From NCBI RefSeq assembly GCF_000429645.1, contig NZ_KE386934.1:1-64000 (forward strand): a stretch of DNA of 64,000 bases. The letters run 5' to 3'. The notes under the pieces were generated by a model that was not told the origin of the DNA, ran no database searches, and was given only the letters and a program-made list of their open reading frames with translations. The stretch's first letter is position 1; each line of letters opens with the position of its first letter. Shown here one piece after another: positions 15,784 through 25,118 of the stretch. The DNA comes from Niveispirillum irakense DSM 11586. Its GTDB lineage: Bacteria; Pseudomonadota; Alphaproteobacteria; Azospirillales; Azospirillaceae. Made by a program: the position numbers and the translations under genes.

Positions 15784-17889
15784 TCAGGCCCCCAGGCGCA
15801 GCCGGGCCCAGCCCTCATCGGGGGTGAAACGGGCACCATGGGTGGCCGCCAGACGATGCAAGGTCGCCTCCACCTCTGCGATACCGCGCTGGCGGGCATA
15901 ATGAAGGGGACCACCCCGGAAAGGTGCGAAGCCGGTGGCAAAGATCATGGCAGCGTCCACCGTCTCCTCATCCGGGGCCACACCTTCCCGCAGCAGGCGG
16001 ACACAGGTGTTCAGCACCGGCAGGATCAGACGATCGGCCATATCGGCAGGCGGGGTACCGGCTTCTCCCTTCCTGGGTTTGCCCTTGTCATCATAATCAT
16101 AAAGGCCCCGGCGGACCTTGCGCCCGATTTCCCCCTTCTTCACCTTGGTTTCCAGCCAGGCGGGAATGTCCGGCACCTCACCGGGGAAGGTTTCACGCAG
16201 GGTGCGGGCAACCTCCAGCCCGATGTCCAGGCCGACACGATCAGCCAGTTCGACCGGCCCCATGGGCATGCCGAATTCTTCGGCCGCACGGTCGATCACC
16301 TCCTTCTTCACGCCTTCATCCATCAGCAAGAAGGCTTCCACCAGATAAGGCGTCAGCGCGCGGTTGACGAGGAAGCCGGGCGCACTTTTCACCGCAGCCG
16401 GCAAACGCCCGATATCGCCACAAAAGGCCGCCGCCCGTTGCACAACATCTGGGGCGGTTCCGTCATGGGCGACGATCTCCACCAGTTCCATCTTCGTGAC
16501 GGGATTGAAGAAATGGATACCGACCAGTTGGCCCGGATCCGGCAGCCCGTCACGCAGCATTTCCAAGGGGATGCTGGATGTATTTGTTGCCAGGATGGCG
16601 CCCGGCTTCAGGCGCGGCACCAGATCGGCGAATATCTTGCGCTTGATCTCCACCTTTTCGGCTGCCGCCTCGATAATCAGATCGGCACCAGCGACACCAT
16701 CGCCATTGAAATCCGGGATCAACCGGTCCAGCGCATCCCGCCGGTCGATGCTGGAATGCAGCTTCTTGTCATAAAATTCGGTAGCAATGCCAATGGCCTT
16801 GGCCAGCGCTTTGGGGTTCAGGTCGGCCAAGGTCACCCTTTTACCGCGGGCGGCACACCAGGCGGCAATCTCCGCCCCCATGGTGCCGGCACCGATAACA
16901 TGGACATGGTGAATGTCAGAGACACCCTTGCCCGCTGCGCGCAGACCTTCCCGCAGGAAATAGACCCGGATCAGGTTTTGCGCCGTCTCCCCCGCCAACA
17001 AACCGGCAAAGGATGTTATCTCCGCTGCCCGCATGGCGCGGATGTCATCGCCATGCTGTTCCCACAGGTCGATCAGCCGTTGCGGGGCGGGATAATGCCG
17101 CGCCGGGGCTCGCTTCTCCACCTCCGCCCGCATGCGCTTTGCAATGATCCGCCGGGCTGGCGCCAGGACCATCAACCGGGATTTAAGGCTGGTGGCTGGC
17201 CGCTTCAACGTGCCATCAGCCGCCGCCTTTACCGCGGCCGCCGCATGCCGCTCCTCCACCACCGCATCCACCAGACCCAGGCGCTTGGCCTTGACCGCCG
17301 GCACGGATTTGCCGGTCAGCATCATGGTCATGGCGGTTACCGGGTCGATCAAAGCTGGCAGGCGGAGTGTGCCGCCCAGGCCTGGATGCAGGCCCAACAA
17401 CACTTCCGGGAAGCCCAGCTTCGCGTCCGGCGTGGCGATGCGATAGCGGCACGCCAATGCCAGTTCCAACCCGCCCCCCAGACAATGGCCATGGATCAGC
17501 GCGATAGTGGGAAAGGTCAGGCCGGCAAGACGGTCAGTTATGCGGTGCGCCTCCTTCATCCGGGTTTCGATTTCCGCCGCATCGGTGACGCCACGGAAAT
17601 CCCGGATATCGGCACCGGCGGCAAAACCACCCTTCTTGGCCGACCGGATCACCAAAGCGCGGGGGGACAGGCCAAGGACGCGATCCAACATGGCATCCAG
17701 TTCCGCCAGGACGGTCGCCGACAGGGTGTTGGTACCCTCCCCGGCCCTGTCCAGGGTCAGCCATGCCACGCGGTCTTCATCCACCGCCAGACGCCAATGG
17801 GTGAGATGGTGCTGAACCGCTGCCGGTCCGGCTTCCCGCTCGCGATCCGCAAGGGCGGCGCGCACGCCTTTTTCCGCTACCTCGATCAT
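15784..17889 (-). CDS. FadB/FadJ-like multifunctional enoyl-CoA hydratase / 3-hydroxyacyl-CoA dehydrogenase
   Basis: The 701-residue protein has an N-terminal crotonase domain with both catalytic glutamates in GGGLELAL and GFPEVLLGLHPGLGG. It is followed by an NAD-binding 3-hydroxyacyl-CoA dehydrogenase with VIGAGTMGAEIAAW and the active-site histidine in GIHFFNPVTKMELVEI, then the C-terminal dehydrogenase domain (GFLVNRALTPYL). This is the alpha subunit layout of the fatty-acid oxidation complex, catalysing two consecutive beta-oxidation steps. ATG 17889 overlaps the thiolase stop (ATGA). Spacing in the operon suggests stoichiometric production with the thiolase. fadB versus fadJ cannot be decided. 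Confidence 0.93.
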   Translation of the reverse strand: MIEVAEKGVRAALADREREAGPAAVQHHLTHWRLAVDEDRVAWLTLDRAGEGTNTLSATVLAELDAMLDRVLGLSPRALVIRSAKKGGFAAGADIRDFRGVTDAAEIETRMKEAHRITDRLAGLTFPTIALIHGHCLGGGLELALACRYRIATPDAKLGFPEVLLGLHPGLGGTLRLPALIDPVTAMTMMLTGKSVPAVKAKRLGLVDAVVEERHAAAAVKAAADGTLKRPATSLKSRLMVLAPARRIIAKRMRAEVEKRAPARHYPAPQRLIDLWEQHGDDIRAMRAAEITSFAGLLAGETAQNLIRVYFLREGLRAAGKGVSDIHHVHVIGAGTMGAEIAAWCAARGKRVTLADLNPKALAKAIGIATEFYDKKLHSSIDRRDALDRLIPDFNGDGVAGADLIIEAAAEKVEIKRKIFADLVPRLKPGAILATNTSSIPLEMLRDGLPDPGQLVGIHFFNPVTKMELVEIVAHDGTAPDVVQRAAAFCGDIGRLPAAVKSAPGFLVNRALTPYLVEAFLLMDEGVKKEVIDRAAEEFGMPMGPVELADRVGLDIGLEVARTLRETFPGEVPDIPAWLETKVKKGEIGRKVRRGLYDYDDKGKPRKGEAGTPPADMADRLILPVLNTCVRLLREGVAPDEETVDAAMIFATGFAPFRGGPLHYARQRGIAEVEATLHRLAATHGARFTPDEGWARLRLGA

Positions 17890-19238
17890 ACCGCCTCCAG
17901 CAGCATGGCGCCGCCCTGACCGCCACCAATACATTCCGTCGCGATGCCGCGTTTGTCGCCGCGGCGGCGCATGGCATTGGCGAGGTGAAGCACGATGCGG
18001 CTGCCGCTCGTCCCCACCGGGTGGCCCAGGCTGATGGCCCCGCCATCGACATTCAGCCGCTGATGATCGATACGCCCGAAGGGCTGGACCAGGCCCAGCA
18101 CATCACGGCAAAAGCCTTCATCCTCCCAGGCTGCCAGACAGGCCAGCACCTGCGCCGCGAAGGCCTCATTCAATTCCCACAGGTCAATATCCTCCCGAAC
18201 CAGCCCCTGGCGCTGCAGGATCGGCGTGGCGGACATGACCGGCCCCAGCCCCATGATGGACGGGTCCAGGGCCGCCCATTCACTGTCCAGGATGCGGGCG
18301 AGCGGCGTCAGCCGGTGGCGCTCCACAGCCGCTTCCGATGCCAGCACCACCCAGCAGGCGCCATCGGTGATCTGGGATGAATTGCCGGGCGTTACCTTGC
18401 CATAGGGCCGTTCGAAGGCCGGTTTCAGCCTTCCCAGCTTTTCCATACTGCTATCCGGTCGTACCCCGTCATCCGCCTCATACAGGGTGCCGTCACGGGT
18501 GATGGCGGGCACCACCTCTCCCGTCAGGTCGCCCGCCGCCTGGGCGCGCGCCAGCCTCTGGTGGCTTTCCATCGCATAGGCATCCGCTGCTGTGCGGGAA
18601 ATATTGAACAGATGCGCCAGCACTTCCGCCGTCTGGCCCATATTCAGGCTGGTCACGGGATCGGTCAGCCCCCGTTCCAGCCCGATGACGGGGGACAGGA
18701 AATGCGGTCGCAGACCGGCCAATGCCCGCAGACGCTGGCCAACATTTTTGGCCATGGCGAAACGACCGAACCATTCCGTTGCATCACGCCGCAGCACCAG
18801 GGGGGCATGGCTCAAGGCTTCTGTGCCGCCCGCCAGGATGAGATCGGCCTTGCCGGCCTGGATGGTGCGGAAAGCGGTGTCGATGGATTGCATGCCGGAG
18901 CCGCAATTAATCTGCACCGTGAAGGCGGTCATCTCCTCCCCCATGCCCATGCGCAGGGCCGCCACCCGGGCCGGGTTCATTTCATCCGCCACAACATTGA
19001 CGCAGCCGAGAATGACCGTATCGAACAGCGTGGGCGCGAAGGGCTGACGCATCAACAGCGGTCGCCCGCATTGCACCGCCAGATCAACCGGGGTGAAGGG
19101 ACCGGGCCTTCCCTTGGCACGAAGGAAGGGTGTACGCGTCCCATCCACCAGATAAACCGGGCGCCCGACAGATTGCGCATTCTGTTGAAGGGCCAAGGGG
19201 TCCAGGGCTGGCATCAAGGCTGTTTCCAGGGGTGCCAT
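17886..19238 (-). CDS. Thiolase (acetyl-CoA C-acyltransferase, FadA/FadI type)
   Basis: The 450-residue thiolase has the nucleophilic cysteine C112 in INCGSGMQSID, the histidine in SLGHPVGTSGSR and the second cysteine in TECIGGGQGGAMLLE, so the catalytic set is complete. The GGTEALSHAP motif and NEAFAAQVL also fit. It releases acetyl-CoA in the last beta-oxidation step and pairs with the FadB-like protein encoded immediately downstream. The start codon shares one base with the fadE stop (TAATG). Length is slightly above the ~390 of FadA and closer to FadI (~436), which makes the trifunctional-type complex the more likely (inference). Confidence 0.93.
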   Translation of the reverse strand: MAPLETALMPALDPLALQQNAQSVGRPVYLVDGTRTPFLRAKGRPGPFTPVDLAVQCGRPLLMRQPFAPTLFDTVILGCVNVVADEMNPARVAALRMGMGEEMTAFTVQINCGSGMQSIDTAFRTIQAGKADLILAGGTEALSHAPLVLRRDATEWFGRFAMAKNVGQRLRALAGLRPHFLSPVIGLERGLTDPVTSLNMGQTAEVLAHLFNISRTAADAYAMESHQRLARAQAAGDLTGEVVPAITRDGTLYEADDGVRPDSSMEKLGRLKPAFERPYGKVTPGNSSQITDGACWVVLASEAAVERHRLTPLARILDSEWAALDPSIMGLGPVMSATPILQRQGLVREDIDLWELNEAFAAQVLACLAAWEDEGFCRDVLGLVQPFGRIDHQRLNVDGGAISLGHPVGTSGSRIVLHLANAMRRRGDKRGIATECIGGGQGGAMLLEAV

Positions 19239-21508
19239 TACTCTGCCGCCTCCTGCGTTCGCAGAGACGGATCAGGCCGGTGCTGGCGTGACAGGGGGGA
19301 AACCTTTTCCATGGGGAAAGCATCCACCGCCACCACACGGGCACTGGCCGCCTGGGCGGCACGAACCCGCGCCAATTCCTCATCCGTGATGATGCCAGCG
19401 CTACGCGCCTCTGCGGCATCCCGGATTTTCGCTTCCTTCATCTTCTTTTCGATCGGGCCGATGCCGACGACAAGACGGAACGCTTCCTCCAGATCGCGGG
19501 CCGGATGCTCGTCATGCTCCTCGCCGAGATAAAGGTTCGGGGTCAACCGTTCCCGTTGGGCCGTAGGATGCAGCAGGATTTCCGCCACCTCATTCACCAG
19601 CCTGTCGGACGGCGTGGCATAGGGAACACCCGTTGGGAATGCCAGGAAACGCACCAGCCACGCCGCCCACCGCGCCGGCAGGTTGGCCAGCACGCCATCA
19701 AAAGCCACGGCGATACGGTCCAGTCCCCGCAGCATCAGGTAATCGACGATGGGAAGGTCTTCTTCCGGACGCCCCTCATCCTCATACCGTTTCAGGACCG
19801 CGCCCAGCAGGTAAAGCTCGGCCAGGATGTCACCCATCCGGGCCGACAGCATCTCCTTACGCTTCAGCGCCCCGCCCAGGGTCAGCAGGGAAAGGTCGGA
19901 TAACAAGGCGAAGGCGGCGGAAAAGCGGGAAAGCTGGCGCCAGTGATGCGGCAAGGCCGCATTATCCGGCACAGGCCCTACCCGGCCACCGGTCCAGCCC
20001 CGCCCCAGGGTGCGGAAGGCATTGGTGATGGCGTGGCCGGCATGGGCCCAGAAATTCCGGTCAAAGGCATCCAGCCCCGCATCTGTGTCGGGATCTGACA
20101 GGGCCGCCATTTCCTTCAGCATATAGGGGTGGGACCGGATGGCGCCCTGACCGAAGATCATCAGGTTCCGCGTCAGGATATTGGCCCCTTCCACCGTTAT
20201 GCCGATCGGCACCGACCGGTGCTGGCCGCCCAGATAATTTTTGGGGCCGTCGATGATGGTTTTGCCGCCATGGATATCCATGGCCTTTTCAATCGACCGG
20301 CGCATATGCTCGGTCGCGTGATATTTCATGATGGCGGAAAGCACGGAAGGCCGGTGGCCTGCATCCAGCGCCGCCACAGTCAGGCGCCGCGCCGCGTCCA
20401 CCAGATAGGCATTGGCCGCCAGTTCGGCCAGATGCTCCCGCACCCCCTCGAAATCACCGATGGCGATATTGAACTGGCGGCGAACGCGGGCATAAGCACC
20501 CGTCACCCGCGCACACATGGCCGTGGCACCGGCTGATTGGGATGGCAATGAGATGCCGCGACCGGCGGCCAGCGCCGTCATCAGCATCTTCCAGCCCTGG
20601 CCGATCTGTTTCTCCCCACCCAAAATCCAATCCAGCGGGATGAAAACATCCTTGCCGTAGAGCGGACCGTTCTGGAAATGGGTGAATTGCGGGATATGAC
20701 GCTCACCATGGCTGACGCCGGGTGTGCTGGTGGGGATCAGCGCTACGGTGATACCCCGATCCACCCCGCCGCCCAGCAGATTGTCCGGATCGCGCAATTT
20801 GAAGGCCAGCCCCATGACGGTAGCGATGGGGCCCAGCGTGATGTACCGCTTATGAAAATTCAGCCGGATGCCCAGCGTCGGCTTTCCCTCGAACATCCCC
20901 TGTTCGACAATGCCCATATCGGTCATGGCCGCGGCATCGGACCCCGCATCTTCAGATGTCAGGCCGAAGCAGGGTATTTCCCGCCCATCGGCCAGACGCG
21001 GCAGCCAATGGTCTTTTTGCGCCTCGGTGCCGAAATGCAGCAGCAATTCACCGGGCCCTAAGGAGTTGGGCACCATGACGGTGACACCCGCCACCACGCT
21101 GGCCGTGGAAATGGTGCGCACCACTTCCGAATGCATGGTGTTGGAAAAACCCAGGCCGCCATACTGCTCCGGGATGATCATGCCGAAGAATTTCTGCTCC
21201 CGCATGAAGGACCAAACCTCCGGCGGCAGGTCATGATCTCTCCAGGCGATCTTCCAATCATCGATCATGCCGCAAAGCTGGCGCACCGGCCCATCCATGA
21301 AGGCCTGTTCGCGCGCATTCAGCGTCGCTGGCGGCAGGGAGAGCAGCGCGTTCCAATCCGGGTTGCCGGAAAATAGCTCCCCATCCCACCAGACAGTGCC
21401 GGCATCAATCGCATCCCGCTCCGTTTCCGATATGGGCGGCATGACGGTGCCTGCCCAACGGAAGATCGGCTTGGTGAGATAATCTCTGCGGAAGGTCTGG
21501 AAGGGCAT
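19238..21508 (-). CDS. fadE: FadE-type acyl-CoA dehydrogenase
   Basis: The 756-residue protein matches the large FadE family: N-terminal FRRDYLTKPIFRW and AGTVWWDGELFSGNPDW, then the acyl-CoA dehydrogenase core with IIPEQYGGLGFS, GLTSEDAGSD, KRYITLGPIA, HGGKTIIDGPKNYLG and VEGANILTRNLMIFGQGA, and a C-terminal DUF1974 region. It catalyses the first, FAD-dependent beta-oxidation step in the cytoplasm. GGGAAAAAGCC precedes the ATG. It heads the operon fadE, thiolase, FadB-like, acetyl-CoA hydrolase; all four overlap or abut. No FadR or TetR regulator is in the window, and no terminator is obvious upstream, so read-through from the MFS gene is possible. Confidence 0.93.
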   Translation of the reverse strand: MPFQTFRRDYLTKPIFRWAGTVMPPISETERDAIDAGTVWWDGELFSGNPDWNALLSLPPATLNAREQAFMDGPVRQLCGMIDDWKIAWRDHDLPPEVWSFMREQKFFGMIIPEQYGGLGFSNTMHSEVVRTISTASVVAGVTVMVPNSLGPGELLLHFGTEAQKDHWLPRLADGREIPCFGLTSEDAGSDAAAMTDMGIVEQGMFEGKPTLGIRLNFHKRYITLGPIATVMGLAFKLRDPDNLLGGGVDRGITVALIPTSTPGVSHGERHIPQFTHFQNGPLYGKDVFIPLDWILGGEKQIGQGWKMLMTALAAGRGISLPSQSAGATAMCARVTGAYARVRRQFNIAIGDFEGVREHLAELAANAYLVDAARRLTVAALDAGHRPSVLSAIMKYHATEHMRRSIEKAMDIHGGKTIIDGPKNYLGGQHRSVPIGITVEGANILTRNLMIFGQGAIRSHPYMLKEMAALSDPDTDAGLDAFDRNFWAHAGHAITNAFRTLGRGWTGGRVGPVPDNAALPHHWRQLSRFSAAFALLSDLSLLTLGGALKRKEMLSARMGDILAELYLLGAVLKRYEDEGRPEEDLPIVDYLMLRGLDRIAVAFDGVLANLPARWAAWLVRFLAFPTGVPYATPSDRLVNEVAEILLHPTAQRERLTPNLYLGEEHDEHPARDLEEAFRLVVGIGPIEKKMKEAKIRDAAEARSAGIITDEELARVRAAQAASARVVAVDAFPMEKVSPLSRQHRPDPSLRTQEAAE

Positions 21509-21576
21509 GGCTTTTTCCCGGCAAAATCAACCGGTAAACACCTCTTGCCCCTTAAATGTTCCCCATAAAACGGTAG

Positions 21577-22734
21577 TCAGGCCCGCCCGCGCCCGATCAA
21601 TGTAGAGGCTGCAAAGGCCAGACAGGCACCCGCCGCGAAGAAGGCCAGACCATGACGGTACCATTCCATCGCCGTACCGGCCATGACCGGCCCGGCCAGC
21701 GCACCGATCCCCCAGACCAGCCCCATGGCAGCATAAATGCCTACCAGCATCGCCCCCTGGAAGCGGCTGCCAACAATGGCCAGCATGATCGTATAGATGC
21801 CGACAAAGGCCCCGCCCCACAGGAACAGCAACGTATAGGTCGCCAGCGCATGGCCCAGTGCCAGGGGCCAGGCCAGCGCGCCAGCCGCCGCAATCAGCGC
21901 CAGGATGCGGACCAGCAGCACACGGTCCATCTTGTCCCCCAGCCAGCCGATGGGAAGCTGAAGCAGGATGGCCCCCACCATCATGACGGACATGAGTTGT
22001 GTGGCTTCTGCCTCCATCCAGCCGAGTTGGGTGGCGTAAATTGCCAGGAAAGACAGACCCGCAGTCTCAATCGCCGCATTCAGCATCACCGCCCCCATGG
22101 CAACAGGGGCAAGGCGGATGAAGTAAAGCGGTGTCTCCCGCGCAGGCTTGTCGAAAACAGGGGCCACCACGCGCGGTGAGGCGATCAGCAGTGCCGCCGC
22201 CCCGGCAATGATGCTGCCTGCCAGATAAGGCAGGAAGCCACTGGTGCCGATAACCGATAAAAGGCCGGGGCCGGCAGCAAACCCCACCGACAGGGCCGCC
22301 GTATAGGCCGCCATGGCACGGGCGCGGGTGGCTTCGGTGCTAAGGCTATTGGTCCAGGTTTCCGACAGCACGAACAGCACTTCCGATGCGGCCCCCAGCA
22401 ACAGGCGCAGCGGAAACCAGAGCCAGACCAGCGGCAGAAGCGGAAACAGGCTTAAAAGGATGGAAGCCGATAGCAGGGCCAGAATGACCATGACACGGAT
22501 GCCAACCCGCGATACCAGCCGGGGCAGCAGAAACGCCATGATCAGCACCCCGATTGCGTGCATGGCCGCGTTGGCACCGATCAGGCTTTCCGACAGGTCG
22601 CGCCGCGCCAGGTCCAGCGCGATAAGGGTGGCGGACAGGCTGTAGGTCAGCCCGAACATCATCGCCACCACAATGACAGCCGCCCGCGACAAAAGACCGG
22701 GCGGCATTTGCGTTGCGGGTTGGGCTGGGGTCAT
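21577..22734 (-). CDS. MFS transporter
   Basis: A 385-residue major-facilitator protein with about twelve hydrophobic segments. The cytoplasmic loop between TM2 and TM3 appears as LPRLVSRVGIRVM, and the symmetrical loop in the second half as IGWLGDKMDRVLLVR, a good match to the G-x-x-x-D-x-x-x-R motif. It resembles the YcaD/YfkF-like branch of putative drug or metabolite exporters, but the substrate cannot be inferred. Its ATG overlaps the stop of the upstream membrane/papain-like gene by 4 bases, so the two are translationally coupled and may act together. Confidence 0.88.
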   Translation of the reverse strand: MTPAQPATQMPPGLLSRAAVIVVAMMFGLTYSLSATLIALDLARRDLSESLIGANAAMHAIGVLIMAFLLPRLVSRVGIRVMVILALLSASILLSLFPLLPLVWLWFPLRLLLGAASEVLFVLSETWTNSLSTEATRARAMAAYTAALSVGFAAGPGLLSVIGTSGFLPYLAGSIIAGAAALLIASPRVVAPVFDKPARETPLYFIRLAPVAMGAVMLNAAIETAGLSFLAIYATQLGWMEAEATQLMSVMMVGAILLQLPIGWLGDKMDRVLLVRILALIAAAGALAWPLALGHALATYTLLFLWGGAFVGIYTIMLAIVGSRFQGAMLVGIYAAMGLVWGIGALAGPVMAGTAMEWYRHGLAFFAAGACLAFAASTLIGRGRA

Positions 22735-24092
22735 GATGTCTGGACCTTACTGTCATCATCAGGGGACGAAGGCAGGTTTGCCGCCCGCCTGGCGCGCAAC
22801 GCCGCCAAAAAACCGCGCAGGCGTCGGCCCCAGGGGGCTTCACGGCGATCCACAATGCGGCCCAGCACGCGGGCATAATCCAGGATGAAGCCTGGCGTCC
22901 AGGTCATGGATTCCGCGCGCCCCCGGACCAGGGCCGCCAGCCATAAATCCGGATCAGCCAGCAATCGCAGCAGACGCAGCCAGGGGTAACGGCCAGCCAG
23001 TGCCCCTTCCAGGGCCGCTTCCAGCCCTGCTGCCACCACCACGGCGCAATTCCGGTTGGTCACGTTATAAGTATCGCTCTGACGATAACCGGCCCAGAAG
23101 GCGCGCAGCCGGCGCGGGTTGTAGCGATGGATGCGTAACTGCACATCCGGGGGGCACCAATCCGCCACCTCCAACGCCAGGGATGGGACGAACCGTCCCT
23201 TCACATCATTGCGGGGATCGGCATTCAGCGCCTGGATGAAATCGTCACTGGATCGTTCAATCTCCTCAGCCGGGTAATGGCTGATATAGAGATCCGGGGC
23301 CATTTCCAACGCAGCATGGCCTGTGGAAATAGCGCCATTGGCATCCACCGCCGCGACATATCTGTCGATCACCAGCCGGCGGGAGGTGACATTGGCAGAC
23401 CCGACCGGCGTCCAGATATGCAGCAGCAAAGGCGGATCATCAATATTACGTGGCGGGTCCGCCCCAATCAGGATCGGCGCATGATCATGCCAGCCGCGCC
23501 CTGCAAAGATCGGCAGCATCAGGATGGCCACCTCTTCTTCCAGGTTTCGCAGCATGAACCCCATGCGCAGCATCATCCAGCCTGACAAGCCGATAAACAG
23601 GCCGATACCCAGCGTAATGTTGCCTGTATGAGAGAGCGGCCATTGCAGCAACAAGCACAAGGCGGCCACCAACTCCGCAGCGCCATAAGAAGCGGAATAT
23701 CGCCATCGCGGAAAACGGAAGATCGACGCGATGAAGATGCGCACTACCCCATCAGTCGCGAAACCCAAGGCGACGATCAAGGACAGCACCCATTCGCTAT
23801 GGAATGGGGAGAACAGCATCACCCCACCGGAGAACAGCGCCAGGCTGGCACGCAGTACCTTTACCCGCCGTTCTGCCCGGTCAGCCGCTACCAATATCGG
23901 AACCACGGAAACCAGCCCGTAGAACAGGACCAATAAGCCCGTCAAACGGTCTGTGAAGCCTGATGGTCCGGAAATGGCGTCCAGCACGGCCAATCCCGCA
24001 ACCCCTATCAGGGCCACCCCAACCAAAGACAGGACATACCATCGAGCCCGGAATGCCTCGGGGCCGATGAGCAGGAAGGCGAGTTTCAGCAT
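22731..24092 (-). CDS. Membrane protein (HdeD/DUF308-like) fused to a possible permuted papain-fold domain
   Basis: The first ~190 of 453 residues hold six to seven hydrophobic helices resembling HdeD/DUF308 proteins. From about residue 195 a soluble domain follows, starting with a strand-rich segment (LLHIWTPVGSANVTSRRLVIDR). It contains GHAALEM (histidine near residue 258), LYISHYPAEE and, about 90 residues later, TNRNCAVVVAAGLEAAL (cysteine near 347). The order His then Cys, with GHAAL on a strand and the Cys at a helix start, is what circularly permuted NlpC/P60 (papain-like) enzymes show. The fold is my inference; the membrane part is clear. Overlaps the MFS gene by 4 bases. Confidence 0.65.
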   Translation of the reverse strand: MLKLAFLLIGPEAFRARWYVLSLVGVALIGVAGLAVLDAISGPSGFTDRLTGLLVLFYGLVSVVPILVAADRAERRVKVLRASLALFSGGVMLFSPFHSEWVLSLIVALGFATDGVVRIFIASIFRFPRWRYSASYGAAELVAALCLLLQWPLSHTGNITLGIGLFIGLSGWMMLRMGFMLRNLEEEVAILMLPIFAGRGWHDHAPILIGADPPRNIDDPPLLLHIWTPVGSANVTSRRLVIDRYVAAVDANGAISTGHAALEMAPDLYISHYPAEEIERSSDDFIQALNADPRNDVKGRFVPSLALEVADWCPPDVQLRIHRYNPRRLRAFWAGYRQSDTYNVTNRNCAVVVAAGLEAALEGALAGRYPWLRLLRLLADPDLWLAALVRGRAESMTWTPGFILDYARVLGRIVDRREAPWGRRLRGFLAALRARRAANLPSSPDDDSKVQTS

Positions 24093-24322
24093 ATAAAGAC
24101 GGTTCGCAATTATTCAGCGACCCGAATTACATACCATCTGCTGTCTAGGTTGCGCCATGTGTGTATATGGACCCGCATCCAGCAGATCGAAATCCATTCA
24201 GAATTTTCTGAAAGGATTAATATCAGAATGACTATCTGGAAAATTTAACCGGCTCTCTCAAGCCAACAGCACCGTTTTCGTAAACCTGATTTAAATCCAA
24301 GGTCTTTACGGCTGCTGTTCGA

Positions 24323-24398
24323 TGGTGATCCCGGTGGGATTCGAACCCACGACCCCATGATTAAAAGTCACGTGCTCTACCGACTGAGCTACGGGATC
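24323..24398 (-). tRNA. tRNA-Lys (anticodon TTT)
   Basis: The minus strand folds as a standard cloverleaf. The acceptor pairs GATCCCG (5' end at 24398) with CGGGATC, the discriminator is A, and CCA is encoded (24323-24325). The D-arm is GCTCAGTCGGTAGAGC, the anticodon loop is CTTTTAA, giving TTT, and the T-arm is GTGGGTTCGAATCCCAC. Total 76 nt. Confidence 0.97.
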
Positions 24399-24516
24399 GA
24401 CCAGCGAAGTGGCGCGCACCATAGGCGGGAGGATGGGACACGTCAATAATGAGATTGCCTAATCCGCCCTGCGTTCCGGGAAACGCACCATCCCGCACGC
24501 AACCCCTTCACAAAGC

Positions 24517-25026
24517 TTATGCTTTTTCGGCAGCAAAACGATTCGCAAGGCTGGCCGCCACGCGGGGGCTGACGAAATGGGAGATATCGCCCCCCAACCG
24601 GCCAATCTCTTTCACGAAGCGGGAGGAGATGAACTGGTGGCGATCAGACGCCATGAGGAACACTGTGTCCACGGCCGGGTTCAACCGGGCATTCATCCCG
24701 GCCATCTGGAATTCATATTCGAAATCCGATACGGCCCGCAGGCCCCGGATGATGACGCTGGCCCCGCATTGCGTGGCGAAATTCATCAGCAACTGGTCGA
24801 AGGACCGCACCTCGACGCTGATCCCCTGCTTGATCAGGCTTTGCAGTTCACCTGACACCAGTTCTACCCGTTCAGCGGCGGAATAGAGCGGCCCCTTGCC
24901 GGCATTGCTGGCCACGCCGATGATCAGATGATCGACCATCCGGGCCGCCCGCTGGATGATGTCGAAATGGCCGTTGGTGATGGGGTCGAACGTCCCCGGG
25001 TAAACACCGATGCGCGATCCCGCCAT
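24517..25026 (-). CDS. coaD: Phosphopantetheine adenylyltransferase
   Basis: The 169-residue protein is CoaD, the penultimate enzyme of coenzyme A synthesis. It transfers AMP to 4'-phosphopantetheine. It has the nucleotidyltransferase motif GTFDPITNGHFDII near the N-terminus, IIRGLRAVSDFEYEFQM in the middle and the ISSRFVKEIGRLGGD motif near the C-terminus. Length is typical. It lies between tRNA-Lys and gyrA, transcribed in the same direction, but the gyrA terminator (25076-25106) separates it from gyrA. The start has a modest AGAGA ribosome site. Confidence 0.97.
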   Translation of the reverse strand: MAGSRIGVYPGTFDPITNGHFDIIQRAARMVDHLIIGVASNAGKGPLYSAAERVELVSGELQSLIKQGISVEVRSFDQLLMNFATQCGASVIIRGLRAVSDFEYEFQMAGMNARLNPAVDTVFLMASDRHQFISSRFVKEIGRLGGDISHFVSPRVAASLANRFAAEKA

Positions 25027-25075
25027 GATCTCTCTTCCCTTGGCCCCCCGCGGTTCCAGCCGCGGCTTATATCAG

Positions 25076-25106
25076 AATAAAAAGCCGGCCCTTGATGGGC
25101 CGGCTT
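25076..25106 (-). terminator. Rho-independent terminator of gyrA
   Basis: AAGCCGGCCC (25082-25091) pairs perfectly with GGGCCGGCTT (25097-25106) around a 5-nt loop. Read on the minus strand the stem is followed by a T-rich tail (25081 down to 25076). It begins 13 bases past the gyrA stop and precedes coaD. Confidence 0.88.
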
Positions 25107-25118
25107 GTTTCACACCGT

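Noticed and set aside
15661-17919. 752-codon plus-strand frame opposite the FadB-like gene
   Set aside because: Antisense shadow of a gene with complete catalytic motifs; low-complexity composition.
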